A model generated the notes under the pieces. That model did not search any database. It had not been told where the DNA came from and saw only the letters and a list, made by a program, of their open reading frames with translations. The position numbers and the translations under genes are program-made. A stretch of 32,964 nucleotides of DNA from an uncultured Collinsella sp. (lineage in GTDB: Bacteria > Actinomycetota > Coriobacteriia > Coriobacteriales > Coriobacteriaceae), in assembly GCA_902464495.1 (NCBI GenBank), contig CABQJK010000021.1:1-32964 (forward strand), read 5' to 3'. Below, in pieces: positions 13,663-21,268 of this stretch (within the stretch, counting starts at the first letter, position 1; each line of letters opens with the position of its first letter).

Positions 13663-15972
13663 ATGGCATTGACCCCCAACGAGGCATATGCGGCCAAGCA
13701 GCCGTTTGTGGACAAGGAAACGCTCGAGCATATCGTCGAGCAGTTCCCCACGCCGTTTCATCTATACGACGAGGCGGGCATCCGCCGCAACATGCAAGAA
13801 GTGCGCGACGCCTTCGCATGGAACCCGGGCTTTAAGGAATACTTTGCCGTCAAGGCCAATCCAAACCCGGCGCTCATCTCCATTCTCAACGAATACGGCT
13901 GCGGCTGCGATTGCTCGAGCTATACCGAGCTCATGATCGCCCGCTCGCTGGGTATCACCGGCCACGACATCATGTTCTCGTCCAACGACACGCCGGCGGC
14001 GGACTTTGCCCTTGCAGATAAACTGGGCGCCATCGTCAACTTTGATGACATCAGCCACATTGAGTTCTTTGAGCGCGTTGCGGGGCCCATCCCCAAGACG
14101 GTCAGCTGTCGCTTTAATCCGGGTGGCCTTTTCCAGCTCTCCAATGGCATCATGGACAACCCGGGCGACTCCAAGTACGGCATGACCACCGAACAACTCT
14201 TCGAGGCTTTCCGCATGCTCAAGGCCAAGGGCGCCCAGAATTTTGGCATCCACGCATTCCTTGCCAGTAACACCGTCACTAACGACTACTATCCCAAGCT
14301 CGCAGGCATCCTCTTTGAACTTGCCGTGCGCCTGGAGCGCGAAACGGGCGCACATGTCGCCTTTATCAATCTGTCCGGCGGTGTGGGTATCCCCTACCTG
14401 CCCGAGCAGCAGGCTAACGACATCCACGCCATCAGCGAAGGTGTACACGCAGCCTACGACGAGATTCTGGTCCCCGCCGGCATGGGCGATGTGGCGATCT
14501 GCACCGAGATGGGTCGCTTTATGATGGGCCCCTACGGCTGCCTGGTCACTAAGGCCATCCATGAAAAGCAGATCTACAAGGACTATATCGGTGTCGATGC
14601 AAGCGCCGTCGACCTCATTCGTCCCGCTATGTATGGTGCCTACCACCACATTACGGTGATGGGACAGCCGGGTGGCGCCGACAAGACCGCAGCACCCGTT
14701 ACGGACACCTACGACATCACGGGCAACTTATGCGAGAACAACGATAAGTTCGCTATCGACCGCGAGCTGCCGCAGATCGACATGGGTGATGTGCTCGTGA
14801 TCCACGATACCGGCGCGCATGGCTACTCCATGGGCTACAACTACAACGGCCGTCTGCGCTCCGCCGAGGTCCTGCTGCGCCCCGACGGCTCGGCAGATCT
14901 CATTCGTCGCGCCGAGCGCCCGGGCGACTACTTTGCCACGCTCGACGTGCTGCCGTGCGGCCGCGAGCTACTGGCCAAATCGCGCGCCGAAAGCGCCCGC
15001 CGTCGCGCCCAGGACGAGCGCCTGGCCGTCGCCGCTCAGTGGAACAAGCGCATCCAGATCGCGGAAGCGAAGGAGAAGAACATGGACATCCGTAATCTCG
15101 AGGGTTCAATCGTCGCCCTCGTCACGCCGTTTAAAAAGGACGGCAGCGTCGACTTTGACGCACTCGAACGCCTTATCGATTTCCACCTGCAAAACGGCAC
15201 TGACGCTATCCTCACCCTGGGCACCACCGGTGAGAGTGCCACGATGACCGATGACGAAGACAACTCCGTTGTCGCCGCCGTGGTCAAGCAGGTTGCAGGC
15301 CGCGTCCCCGTCATTGCCGGCTCGGGCTCTAACTCCACGCAGACCATGCTCACCAAGTCGCTCACCTATCAAGGCCTGGGAGCCGACGGCCTGCTGCTCA
15401 TTACCCCCTACTACAACAAGTCCAACGAGGAGGGCATCTACCAGCACTTTAAGACCGTAGCGGATGCTGTGGACATCCCCTGCATCCTGTACAACATCCC
15501 CGGCCGCTGCGGCTGCGGCATCAGCGAGCGCAACGTGGAGCGCTTGGCCGCGCACCCCAACATCATGGGCATCAAGGAAGCCTCGGGCAACGTCGCCTAC
15601 GCAACCAAGATCGCCCACCTGCTATCCGACGACTTCCGCATGTACTCGGGCGAGGACGCGCTCACCGTGCCACTCATGAGCCTGGGCGCCTCGGGCACCA
15701 TCAGCGTGTGGGCCGACGTTCAGCCGCAGCTCGTGCACGACATGTGCCGCGCCTATCTGGACGGTGACGTGGCGCGAGCCCGCGATATCCAGATTGCCGG
15801 CCAGCCGCTCATCAATGCCCTCTTTAGCGAGGTCAACCCCATCCCCGTTAAGGAAGCGCTCGCCCGGATGGGTATGATCGAGGCAAACTACCGCATGCCG
15901 CTGTGCCCCATGGCCGACGATACGCGTGCCGCACTTACCGATGCTCTGAAGGGAGCTGGTCTGCTTGATTAA
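13663..15972 (+). CDS. Fused diaminopimelate decarboxylase - dihydrodipicolinate synthase (LysA-DapA)
   Basis: One open frame of 769 residues holds two enzymes. Residues 1-440 are a PLP-dependent DAP decarboxylase: PLP lysine in FAVKAN (Lys64), the phosphate-binding SGGVGIPY, and the HDTGAHGYSMGYNYN region. A charged helical tail (about 441-473) follows. DapA runs from Met474 to 769 with TTGES (48-52 of the domain), YYNKSN, YNIPGR and Schiff-base lysine IMGIKEASG (about Lys165 of the domain). So the last and the first dedicated enzymes of lysine synthesis are joined. An internal start with aaggag (15070-15075) before ATG 15082 could also give free DapA. A lysine riboswitch lies directly upstream. 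DapB follows with an 8-base overlap. Confidence 0.9.
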   Translation: MALTPNEAYAAKQPFVDKETLEHIVEQFPTPFHLYDEAGIRRNMQEVRDAFAWNPGFKEYFAVKANPNPALISILNEYGCGCDCSSYTELMIARSLGITGHDIMFSSNDTPAADFALADKLGAIVNFDDISHIEFFERVAGPIPKTVSCRFNPGGLFQLSNGIMDNPGDSKYGMTTEQLFEAFRMLKAKGAQNFGIHAFLASNTVTNDYYPKLAGILFELAVRLERETGAHVAFINLSGGVGIPYLPEQQANDIHAISEGVHAAYDEILVPAGMGDVAICTEMGRFMMGPYGCLVTKAIHEKQIYKDYIGVDASAVDLIRPAMYGAYHHITVMGQPGGADKTAAPVTDTYDITGNLCENNDKFAIDRELPQIDMGDVLVIHDTGAHGYSMGYNYNGRLRSAEVLLRPDGSADLIRRAERPGDYFATLDVLPCGRELLAKSRAESARRRAQDERLAVAAQWNKRIQIAEAKEKNMDIRNLEGSIVALVTPFKKDGSVDFDALERLIDFHLQNGTDAILTLGTTGESATMTDDEDNSVVAAVVKQVAGRVPVIAGSGSNSTQTMLTKSLTYQGLGADGLLLITPYYNKSNEEGIYQHFKTVADAVDIPCILYNIPGRCGCGISERNVERLAAHPNIMGIKEASGNVAYATKIAHLLSDDFRMYSGEDALTVPLMSLGASGTISVWADVQPQLVHDMCRAYLDGDVARARDIQIAGQPLINALFSEVNPIPVKEALARMGMIEANYRMPLCPMADDTRAALTDALKGAGLLD
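15070..15084 (+). promoter_or_regulatory. dapA: Internal ribosome site and ATG for separate DapA
   Basis: aaggag (15070-15075) stands 6 bases before ATG 15082, exactly where DapA homology begins (MDIRNLEGSI). The site lies in frame inside the lysA-dapA reading frame. It is as good as any ribosome site in the window, so a free 296-residue DapA is likely made besides, or instead of, the fusion. Confidence 0.75.
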
Positions 15973-16705
15973 GACCGTCATTATGGGAACGGGCCGCATG
16001 GGCTCGCTCATCCACACTACCGCCGAGGGCATTCTCAACGCCGCTGGAGAGCCCGTTTTTGACATCGTCGCCCAGATCGGCTTCGACTTGTCCGAGCTCG
16101 AGAGCGCAACGGCCGCCGATGTAATCATCGACTTCTCGAACGTCGCGACCTTTGACGCCGTTGTCGCCTATGTCGAGCGCACGGGCGCGGCACTCGTTTC
16201 CGGCACCACGGGTTATTCGCCTGAGCAGATGGACCGCCTGCGCGAGCTGGGCCAGAATGCCCGTGTCATGCATTCGGGCAACTACTCTATCGGCATCGCC
16301 GCCCTGCGCCATCTGGTTGCCCAGGCCACGCGCGAACTGCCCGGCTTTGACTGCGAGATTGTCGAGACGCACCACAACCAAAAGGTCGACGCCCCCAGCG
16401 GCACCGCGAAGCTGCTGCTCGACGCCGTAGTCGAGGCCGAGCCCGAGGCTGGCTATCATCCTGTCTACGGTCGCGAGGGCATGTGCGGCGCTCGCGATTC
16501 CAAGGAAATCGGCATGCACTCACTGCGCGGCGGCACTGTCGCCGGCGTGCACGAGGTGAGCTTCTTTGGCCAGGATGAGGAGGTCACGCTTAGCCATCGC
16601 GCCACGAGCCGCCAGATCTTTGTCAACGGCGCTCTGGCCGCCGCTCAAAAGCTCGTTGTCCGCGACCCTGGCTTCTACACCTTCGACCAGGTCATGTTCG
16701 CCTAA
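15965..16705 (+). CDS. dapB: 4-hydroxy-tetrahydrodipicolinate reductase DapB
   Basis: The TTG at 15965 overlaps the end of the dapA frame by 8 bases and has gggag at about 9 bases, so the genes are translationally coupled. The 246-residue product has the dinucleotide site MGTGRMGSL (7-15), IIDFSN (54-59), SGTTGYS, the HSGNYSIGI segment and the catalytic signature THHNQKVDAPSGTAK. It reduces the DapA product with NAD(P)H. Its length is nearer to the short actinobacterial DapB proteins than to E. coli DapB (273). Confidence 0.93.
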   Translation: MIKTVIMGTGRMGSLIHTTAEGILNAAGEPVFDIVAQIGFDLSELESATAADVIIDFSNVATFDAVVAYVERTGAALVSGTTGYSPEQMDRLRELGQNARVMHSGNYSIGIAALRHLVAQATRELPGFDCEIVETHHNQKVDAPSGTAKLLLDAVVEAEPEAGYHPVYGREGMCGARDSKEIGMHSLRGGTVAGVHEVSFFGQDEEVTLSHRATSRQIFVNGALAAAQKLVVRDPGFYTFDQVMFA

Positions 16706-16744
16706 CCAGTTATCTACCGTATCCACGCAAAGGAGAAACAGCAT

Positions 16745-17464
16745 ATGAGTAACGCAGCCGAGATGGATGCCCAGGAGATCATCAATTACATCGCCACCGC
16801 GCCCAAAAAGACGCCCGTCAAGCTGTATGTGCGCGAGAAGCCCGGCATGAAGGTTGCCTGGGGCGATGCGCACGTCTACGGCGGCCGTCGTGGTAAGACC
16901 GTCTTTGGCGACTGGGAAGAGCTCAAGGCCATCCTCGATGCCAATGCCGACTCCATCGACTACTACGACGTCGAGAATGACTGCCGCAACTCCGCCGTGC
17001 CCATGCTCGACCTTAAGGGCATAAACGCCCGCATTGAGCCGGGCGCGATCATCCGCGACCGCGTCGAGATCGGCGACCGCGCCGTCATCATGATGGGCGC
17101 CATCATCAACATCGGCTCCGTTATCGGCGAGGGCTCTATGATTGATATGGGCGCCGTCCTGGGCGGCCGCGCAACCGTGGGCAAGAACTGCCACATCGGC
17201 GCCGGCACCGTACTGGCAGGCGTTGTGGAGCCCGCCAGCGCCACGCCCGTCATCATCGAGGACGACGTCATGATCGGCGCCAACGCCGTGGTCCTAGAGG
17301 GCGTGCATGTGGGCAAGGGCGCTGTCGTTGCCGCCGGTGCCGTGTGCGTCGAGGACGTCCCCGCCGGCGCCGTCGTGGCCGGTGTCCCCGCCCGCGTCAT
17401 CAAGATGCGCGACGCCCAGACCGACAGCAAGACCGGCCTCGAAGAGGGACTACGTCAACTGTAG
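16745..17464 (+). CDS. dapH: Tetrahydrodipicolinate N-acetyltransferase DapH
   Basis: ATG 16745 follows aaaggag at 8 bases. The 239-residue protein has an alpha/beta N-terminal part (1-85) and a left-handed beta-helix of hexapeptide repeats from about 90 on (IMMGAIINIGSVIGEGSMID, GRATVGKNCHIGAGTVL, VMIGANAVVLEGVHVGKGA), ending in VVAGVPARVIK. Length and layout fit the acetyl-type DapH, not the longer succinyl-type DapD. It acetylates tetrahydrodipicolinate, so this organism would use the acetyl branch, which needs an aminotransferase and a deacetylase not in this operon. Confidence 0.9.
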   Translation: MSNAAEMDAQEIINYIATAPKKTPVKLYVREKPGMKVAWGDAHVYGGRRGKTVFGDWEELKAILDANADSIDYYDVENDCRNSAVPMLDLKGINARIEPGAIIRDRVEIGDRAVIMMGAIINIGSVIGEGSMIDMGAVLGGRATVGKNCHIGAGTVLAGVVEPASATPVIIEDDVMIGANAVVLEGVHVGKGAVVAAGAVCVEDVPAGAVVAGVPARVIKMRDAQTDSKTGLEEGLRQL

Positions 17465-17465
17465 G

Positions 17466-17493
17466 GTTACGCGGTTTTACCAAACCGCGTAAC
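17466..17493 (+). terminator. Perfect hairpin just after dapH (terminator-like, no T-tract)
   Basis: GTTACGCGGTTT and its exact complement form a 12-bp stem with loop TACC, starting two bases after the dapH stop. No T run follows, so it may end the message with help or protect the 3' end. Confidence 0.55.
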
Positions 17494-17507
17494 TAGCCGA
17501 CGCTGCA

Positions 17508-17605
17508 AACGACCCAGAGCGGCAATCTGACGTTCAATCGTCGGGCATGACCAGAAGGTCAATGCCCTCCTCTTTCACGTCACCTTGCTCGCTCTGGGTC
17601 GTTTT
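17508..17605 (+). other. Large nested inverted repeat downstream of dapH
   Basis: AACGACCCAGAGCG (17508-17521) is the exact complement of 17590-17603, followed by four T. Inside, TGACGT (17528-17533) pairs with ACGTCA (17577-17582), and a third hairpin GGGCATGACC/GGTC-A-ATGCCC (17543-17567) closes on AGAA. All three helices are nested, so about 96 bases fold into one long rod. It could be the true terminator of the dap operon, a small structured RNA or a palindromic repeat. Confidence 0.65.
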
Positions 17606-17650
17606 CGCTGACGTATGCTCAACCTGTGGGGCAATTCAGCCCTAAACAAG

Positions 17651-17680
17651 AAGGCCGAGGCCCCAAGGAGCTTCGGCCTT
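17651..17680 (-). terminator. Terminator of the NdpA-like gene
   Basis: An 11-bp stem (17651-17661 with 17670-17680, one G-T wobble) with a CCCAAGGA loop. On the minus strand it is followed by CTTGTTT. Confidence 0.75.
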
Positions 17681-17708
17681 CGCTTTCTCGCTGCAGGCGT
17701 AACACAAC

Positions 17709-18713
17709 TTATCGATTCTCGATGCTGCCGATGTTTTTGAGCTCGATGGAGATGAGGCCGTTGGGCTCGTTGACAAACTCGATGTACTCGGAGTTCGAAC
17801 CCATCTCGGCCGGAAAGCTGATCTCGATACCCGTGTCGGTGCGAATCTTGTGGTTGCGCACCGCCGCGCGCTCGACCTGCTTGCGCTCCACGGGCACACG
17901 TTCGGGCACCTTCTCCTCGGTCAGCGCCGCGCGCACGCTTTCTTTGATGACCGGTTCGTCCTCAAAGACCTCATCGACGATATCCCAGGGCGGAAGCTCC
18001 TCGTCATCCTCGACCTTCTCGGCAACGGCAGCCTTAACCTTAGCGAGCGCTACGGCCGTATTGGCACCGTGCTCCTCGGCGACTTCCTCGACCACACGCG
18101 TCACGGTATCGATGACCTCCTTGCCCGATACGCCCGTGTCGCACTGCAGCAGGCCATCGGGGATAAGCATGCGGTCCTCGCCGGCAATCTTGCGCTTCTT
18201 GTCCACGTAGCCGATCTCCATGGTGCTCGCGCGCACGATGGCATAGCTCGGCACCTTCTGCGAGGGGTTTGGCAGAATAGCGTAATGGCGCGCGATGTCG
18301 TTGCGCACCTCCCCCTCCTCGCGGCCCACTTCGTGCATAAAAGCCTGCTTGGAGCCCAGCAGCATCACGGCAAACCAGCGGGCATCCTCATCGTCGTCAA
18401 AATCGGCCACGAGCACGTCGGTGGACTCGGCTTTCTCGGCTTTGGTGAGCTCGGAGGAGATAAACTCCGCAATCTGCTGCGACAGGTCCACGAACTCGCG
18501 CTCGCCAAAGAAATAACCCTTGAGCTCGCCGCCAAACGCAGAGTTCTCGGCAAACGTGGCGCGTTTATTGTCGGCCGAGGTACGTGCGCGGCGCAGATGC
18601 GTGGTCACGAAGTTGCGCACGGTGCGGCTTTCGATATCGAGCTCGCGCTGGCTCATAACGTTGACGGCAGAGTCAAAGTCCAGGATATGCAGAATCGCGT
18701 GATTGATTTTCAT
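17709..18713 (-). CDS. Nucleoid-associated protein, NdpA/YejK family
   Basis: The protein is 334 residues from ATG 18713 (gga 9 bases upstream); ATG 18722 would add three residues. The N-terminus MKINHAILHILD, the central FDDDEDARWFAVMLL and the segment YAILPNPSQKVPSYAIV fit the 37-kDa nucleoid-associated family, which binds the bacterial chromosome and whose exact role is unclear. The C-terminal half has a very acidic stretch (about residues 245-270) and a final beta-rich part. It stands alone between two hairpins. Confidence 0.75.
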   Translation of the reverse strand: MKINHAILHILDFDSAVNVMSQRELDIESRTVRNFVTTHLRRARTSADNKRATFAENSAFGGELKGYFFGEREFVDLSQQIAEFISSELTKAEKAESTDVLVADFDDDEDARWFAVMLLGSKQAFMHEVGREEGEVRNDIARHYAILPNPSQKVPSYAIVRASTMEIGYVDKKRKIAGEDRMLIPDGLLQCDTGVSGKEVIDTVTRVVEEVAEEHGANTAVALAKVKAAVAEKVEDDEELPPWDIVDEVFEDEPVIKESVRAALTEEKVPERVPVERKQVERAAVRNHKIRTDTGIEISFPAEMGSNSEYIEFVNEPNGLISIELKNIGSIENR

Positions 18714-18792
18714 ATACGGCATTCCGTTCTAGATCGAATTGAGCACGAATCAGTATAGCGGTCGAGCCCGTCCCACGCGCATCGAAGATTGG

Positions 18793-18820
18793 TGCAAAGT
18801 AACCTGACCCCAATGCACCA
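18793..18820 (+). repeat. Left copy of a perfect 28-bp inverted repeat
   Basis: The 28 bases from TGCAAAGTAACCTGACCCC onward are the exact reverse complement of 20020-20047. This copy ends 21 bases before the stop codon of the hydrolase gene at 18842. Confidence 0.93.
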
Positions 18821-18841
18821 ACGCGCCCCCTTGCGCCAGCG

Positions 18842-20002
18842 TTAGTGCAGAAGCTCGGACTGCCAAGCCTCGAGCTGTTCTGCCAGACTCTTACCGGCAG
18901 TGGACATGTCGATCTGGGGTCGTTTGGGCAGCAGCGCACATTTAAGGATTGCCACGATGGTCTGCGAGACAAAGCGTCGCGTATCCTTGTCGAAACCTTG
19001 CGCAGCCTGGAGCATCACGGGCAGGCTCTCGCGCAGATTCCCGACGATATCCGCAAACCGCTCAGCACCCGTAGCCTCAAACACGGAGAACAATGCATCT
19101 ACAAAACGCTCGCGCTCGGCAGGCCCCACTGCAAGCAGCATCTCGCGAATGGAGCCATCAACGTATCGAGCACCGGCGGACAGGCGCTCACAGTACACGA
19201 AGTCGCGACCATCAACCACCCAGCTAAAGGGATTGTGCTGCAGCAGGCTGAACTCGGTGCTCTCAACGATGGCATAGTCCTCCTGCGTCTCGAACATCAT
19301 GCCAAAGATCGACGACCGAGGTAGCGTCTTATCGATGCGGCCGGAAAGATCGGCAAAGGCGTTGCCGTTCAGAAACTCCTCGACGAAGCCAGGACCATCA
19401 TGGGAATACACCCGTTCGATTCGCTCACGGGCGACATCGGAGCACATCGCCGCACCGTACACCGCAAGGTTTCCACCCTTGGAATGACCTCCGCACAAAA
19501 GCGGCCCGTCAATCGCATCCGCCGCCTCGTCCACATAACGCGCCGCGGATTCCTGGGCCGGAACAGGACACCGGAATGCCATGTTAAAGTCCTCTTTCCA
19601 GCCCACAATCGTACTGTCGGTCCCCCGAAAGGAAAGATAACTAAACCCCGCCGGAAACCGGAACGCCATGGCTGCAAACTGCTCTGTCGCCACCACATCG
19701 CTCACGGCACGATAGCCGCAAACGTGCACGCCACGGTAGCGAGGGCTTGCTGCCACGGCCTCCAACAAGGCCCTGCTCCCCTCTGGGTCCCACAAGTCGC
19801 CAATCATGTCCCGGTAGCACTCGGCACGCAGCAGCTCGCGTACGTCTAGGCCCTGCCAGTTCGTCAGCTCCGCCATATCACCCGGCAAACGCAAATAGGA
19901 CAACCACGCAAAGACCAGGCTATCCACCGCGCAGAACGGCCGTTCCTCAAACGGATCAAACGCCGTCTGGGCATAGGTCAAAAAATTAGGCGAATCCGAC
20001 AT
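18842..20002 (-). CDS. Mbeg1-like alpha/beta hydrolase (DUF2974)
   Basis: The 386-residue protein has the Mbeg1-like/DUF2974 layout: VDSLVFAWLSYL near the start, the oxyanion-type FRGTDSTIVGWKEDFNM (125-141) and the nucleophile elbow GGHSKGGNLAVY (171-182, Ser174), with a candidate acid or His in YSHDGPGF. It resembles lipase-like hydrolases; no signal peptide is visible and the substrate is unknown. ATG 20002 follows gggagg. The gene is framed on both sides, 17 bases before the start and 21 bases after the stop, by a perfect 28-bp inverted repeat, which suggests it moved or was inserted as a unit. Such a tight frame is not seen for any other gene here. Confidence 0.78.
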   Translation of the reverse strand: MSDSPNFLTYAQTAFDPFEERPFCAVDSLVFAWLSYLRLPGDMAELTNWQGLDVRELLRAECYRDMIGDLWDPEGSRALLEAVAASPRYRGVHVCGYRAVSDVVATEQFAAMAFRFPAGFSYLSFRGTDSTIVGWKEDFNMAFRCPVPAQESAARYVDEAADAIDGPLLCGGHSKGGNLAVYGAAMCSDVARERIERVYSHDGPGFVEEFLNGNAFADLSGRIDKTLPRSSIFGMMFETQEDYAIVESTEFSLLQHNPFSWVVDGRDFVYCERLSAGARYVDGSIREMLLAVGPAERERFVDALFSVFEATGAERFADIVGNLRESLPVMLQAAQGFDKDTRRFVSQTIVAILKCALLPKRPQIDMSTAGKSLAEQLEAWQSELLH

Positions 20003-20019
20003 GGCCCTCCCATCAACTA

Positions 20020-20047
20020 TGGTGCATTGGGGTCAGGTTACTTTGCA
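20020..20047 (-). repeat. Right copy of the perfect 28-bp inverted repeat
   Basis: It is the exact reverse complement of 18793-18820. It lies 17 bases upstream of the hydrolase start and directly abuts the T-tract of the ldh terminator. Confidence 0.93.
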
Positions 20048-20049
20048 TC

Positions 20050-20085
20050 AAAAAGGCGCCCGGGCCGTGTGGGCCCGGACGCCTT
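20050..20085 (-). terminator. Terminator of ldh
   Basis: A stem of AAGGCG-T-CCGGGCC against its complement (about 14 pairs, one wobble on the minus-strand RNA), followed by TTTTT. It lies 31 bases after the ldh stop. Confidence 0.88.
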
Positions 20086-20116
20086 CATTGTAGCCTGTTG
20101 CCCAAAAGAGCTTGAT

Positions 20117-21067
20117 TTAGCAGGAGAAGTCGACGCTGTCGATGATGTCCTTGAGGGCCTTGGCGGAGGCGGTGAGCTCATGCTGCTCGTCATCGTTCAG
20201 CGGCACGGGGACGCGGCAGACAACGCCATCGCGGCCGACGACCGTCGGCATGGAGATGGCAAGATCGGACAGGCCATACTCGCCCACCATGAGCGAGGAA
20301 ACGGGCAGAACGGTCTGCTCGTCACGCATGACAGCAGTGCAGATACGCCTAACGGCCATGGCGACGCCGTAGTAGGTGGCGTGCTTCTTCTCGATGATAG
20401 TGTAGGCGGAGTCCTTGACGTCCTCGGCGATACGCTTCTCGGCAGCCTCGTGCTCCAGATGGCCGTGAAGCTCGCAGAAGGTGCTCAGCGGCACGCCGGC
20501 AACCTGAGCGCTGGACCAGGCGACGAACTCGGAGTCGCCGTGCTCACCCATGACGTAAGCCTGGACGTCGCGCGGGTCGACCTCGACGTGTGCGCCGAGC
20601 ATCTGCTGCAGACGGCCAGTGTCGAGCACGGTGCCGGAACCGATGACGTGGCCCTCGGGCAGGCCGGACATCTTGATAGCGGCATAGGTCAGAACATCGA
20701 CCGGGTTGGAGACGATGAGCAGAATGCCGTCGAAGCCAGACTTCTTAATCTCGGGAATAATGGACTTAAAGATGTTGACGTTCTTGTTGACCAGGTCCAG
20801 GCGGGTCTCACCGGGCTTCTGGGCAGCGCCAGCGGTGACGACGATCATGGCGGCGTCGGCGACATCGGAATAATCGCCGGCGTAGATCTTCATCGGCTCG
20901 GCAAACGTCATGCCGTGCGCGATATCCAGAGCCTCACCCTCGGCGCGGTTCTTGTCCACGTCGATGAGGACCATCTCGGAGAACAGACCACTCTGCATCA
21001 GCGCAAACGCCGAAGACGAGCCGACGAAACCGCAGCCGACAATAGCGACCTTCTTCTCGTTAACCAT
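20117..21067 (-). CDS. ldh: L-lactate dehydrogenase
   Basis: ATG 21067 follows gggag at 7 bases; the product is 316 residues, the usual length. It has the NAD site IVGCGFVGSS (9-18), LIDVDKNRAEGEALDIAHG, the mobile-loop residue region KPGETRLDL, IVSNPVDVLTY, GSGTVLDTGRL and the catalytic histidine in MGEHGDSEF. It reduces pyruvate to L-lactate and regenerates NAD+, as expected for a fermentative anaerobe. A class I aminotransferase gene lies 201 bases upstream on the same strand. In that gap TTCGTAAAATAACTGCACGAA (about 21210-21230) is an imperfect palindrome that could be a redox-regulator site, weakly supported. Confidence 0.95.
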   Translation of the reverse strand: MVNEKKVAIVGCGFVGSSSAFALMQSGLFSEMVLIDVDKNRAEGEALDIAHGMTFAEPMKIYAGDYSDVADAAMIVVTAGAAQKPGETRLDLVNKNVNIFKSIIPEIKKSGFDGILLIVSNPVDVLTYAAIKMSGLPEGHVIGSGTVLDTGRLQQMLGAHVEVDPRDVQAYVMGEHGDSEFVAWSSAQVAGVPLSTFCELHGHLEHEAAEKRIAEDVKDSAYTIIEKKHATYYGVAMAVRRICTAVMRDEQTVLPVSSLMVGEYGLSDLAISMPTVVGRDGVVCRVPVPLNDDEQHELTASAKALKDIIDSVDFSC

Positions 21068-21094
21068 TAGAAACTCCCATCTCTCTCCACAAGC

Positions 21095-21123
21095 AAGCCG
21101 CCCGGGAACGACCCGAGCGGCTT
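21095..21123 (-). other. Hairpin in the gap before ldh
   Basis: AAGCCGC and GCGGCTT pair with inner CGGG/CCCG, 28 bases upstream of the ldh start. On the minus-strand RNA the central mismatch is a G-U wobble, so about 12 pairs form. No T-tract follows; it may be a weak terminator of the aminotransferase gene or an ldh leader structure. Confidence 0.5.
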
Positions 21124-21268
21124 GCCGTAATCCCAATACATCCAATCGGGACTTTGATTATGCTCCTATTCGCAGCCAAAAATCGACCGTTTACCGAAAT
21201 TGTTTGCAGAATTCGTAAAATAACTGCACGAAATCGGTTTCGAGCTATTGACGAGGCGAAATAGCTTT

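Noticed and set aside
21205..21235. Possible Rex-type redox operator before ldh
   Set aside because: The palindrome TTCGT...ACGAA has a poor match to known Rex sites, so it is mentioned in the ldh entry only.
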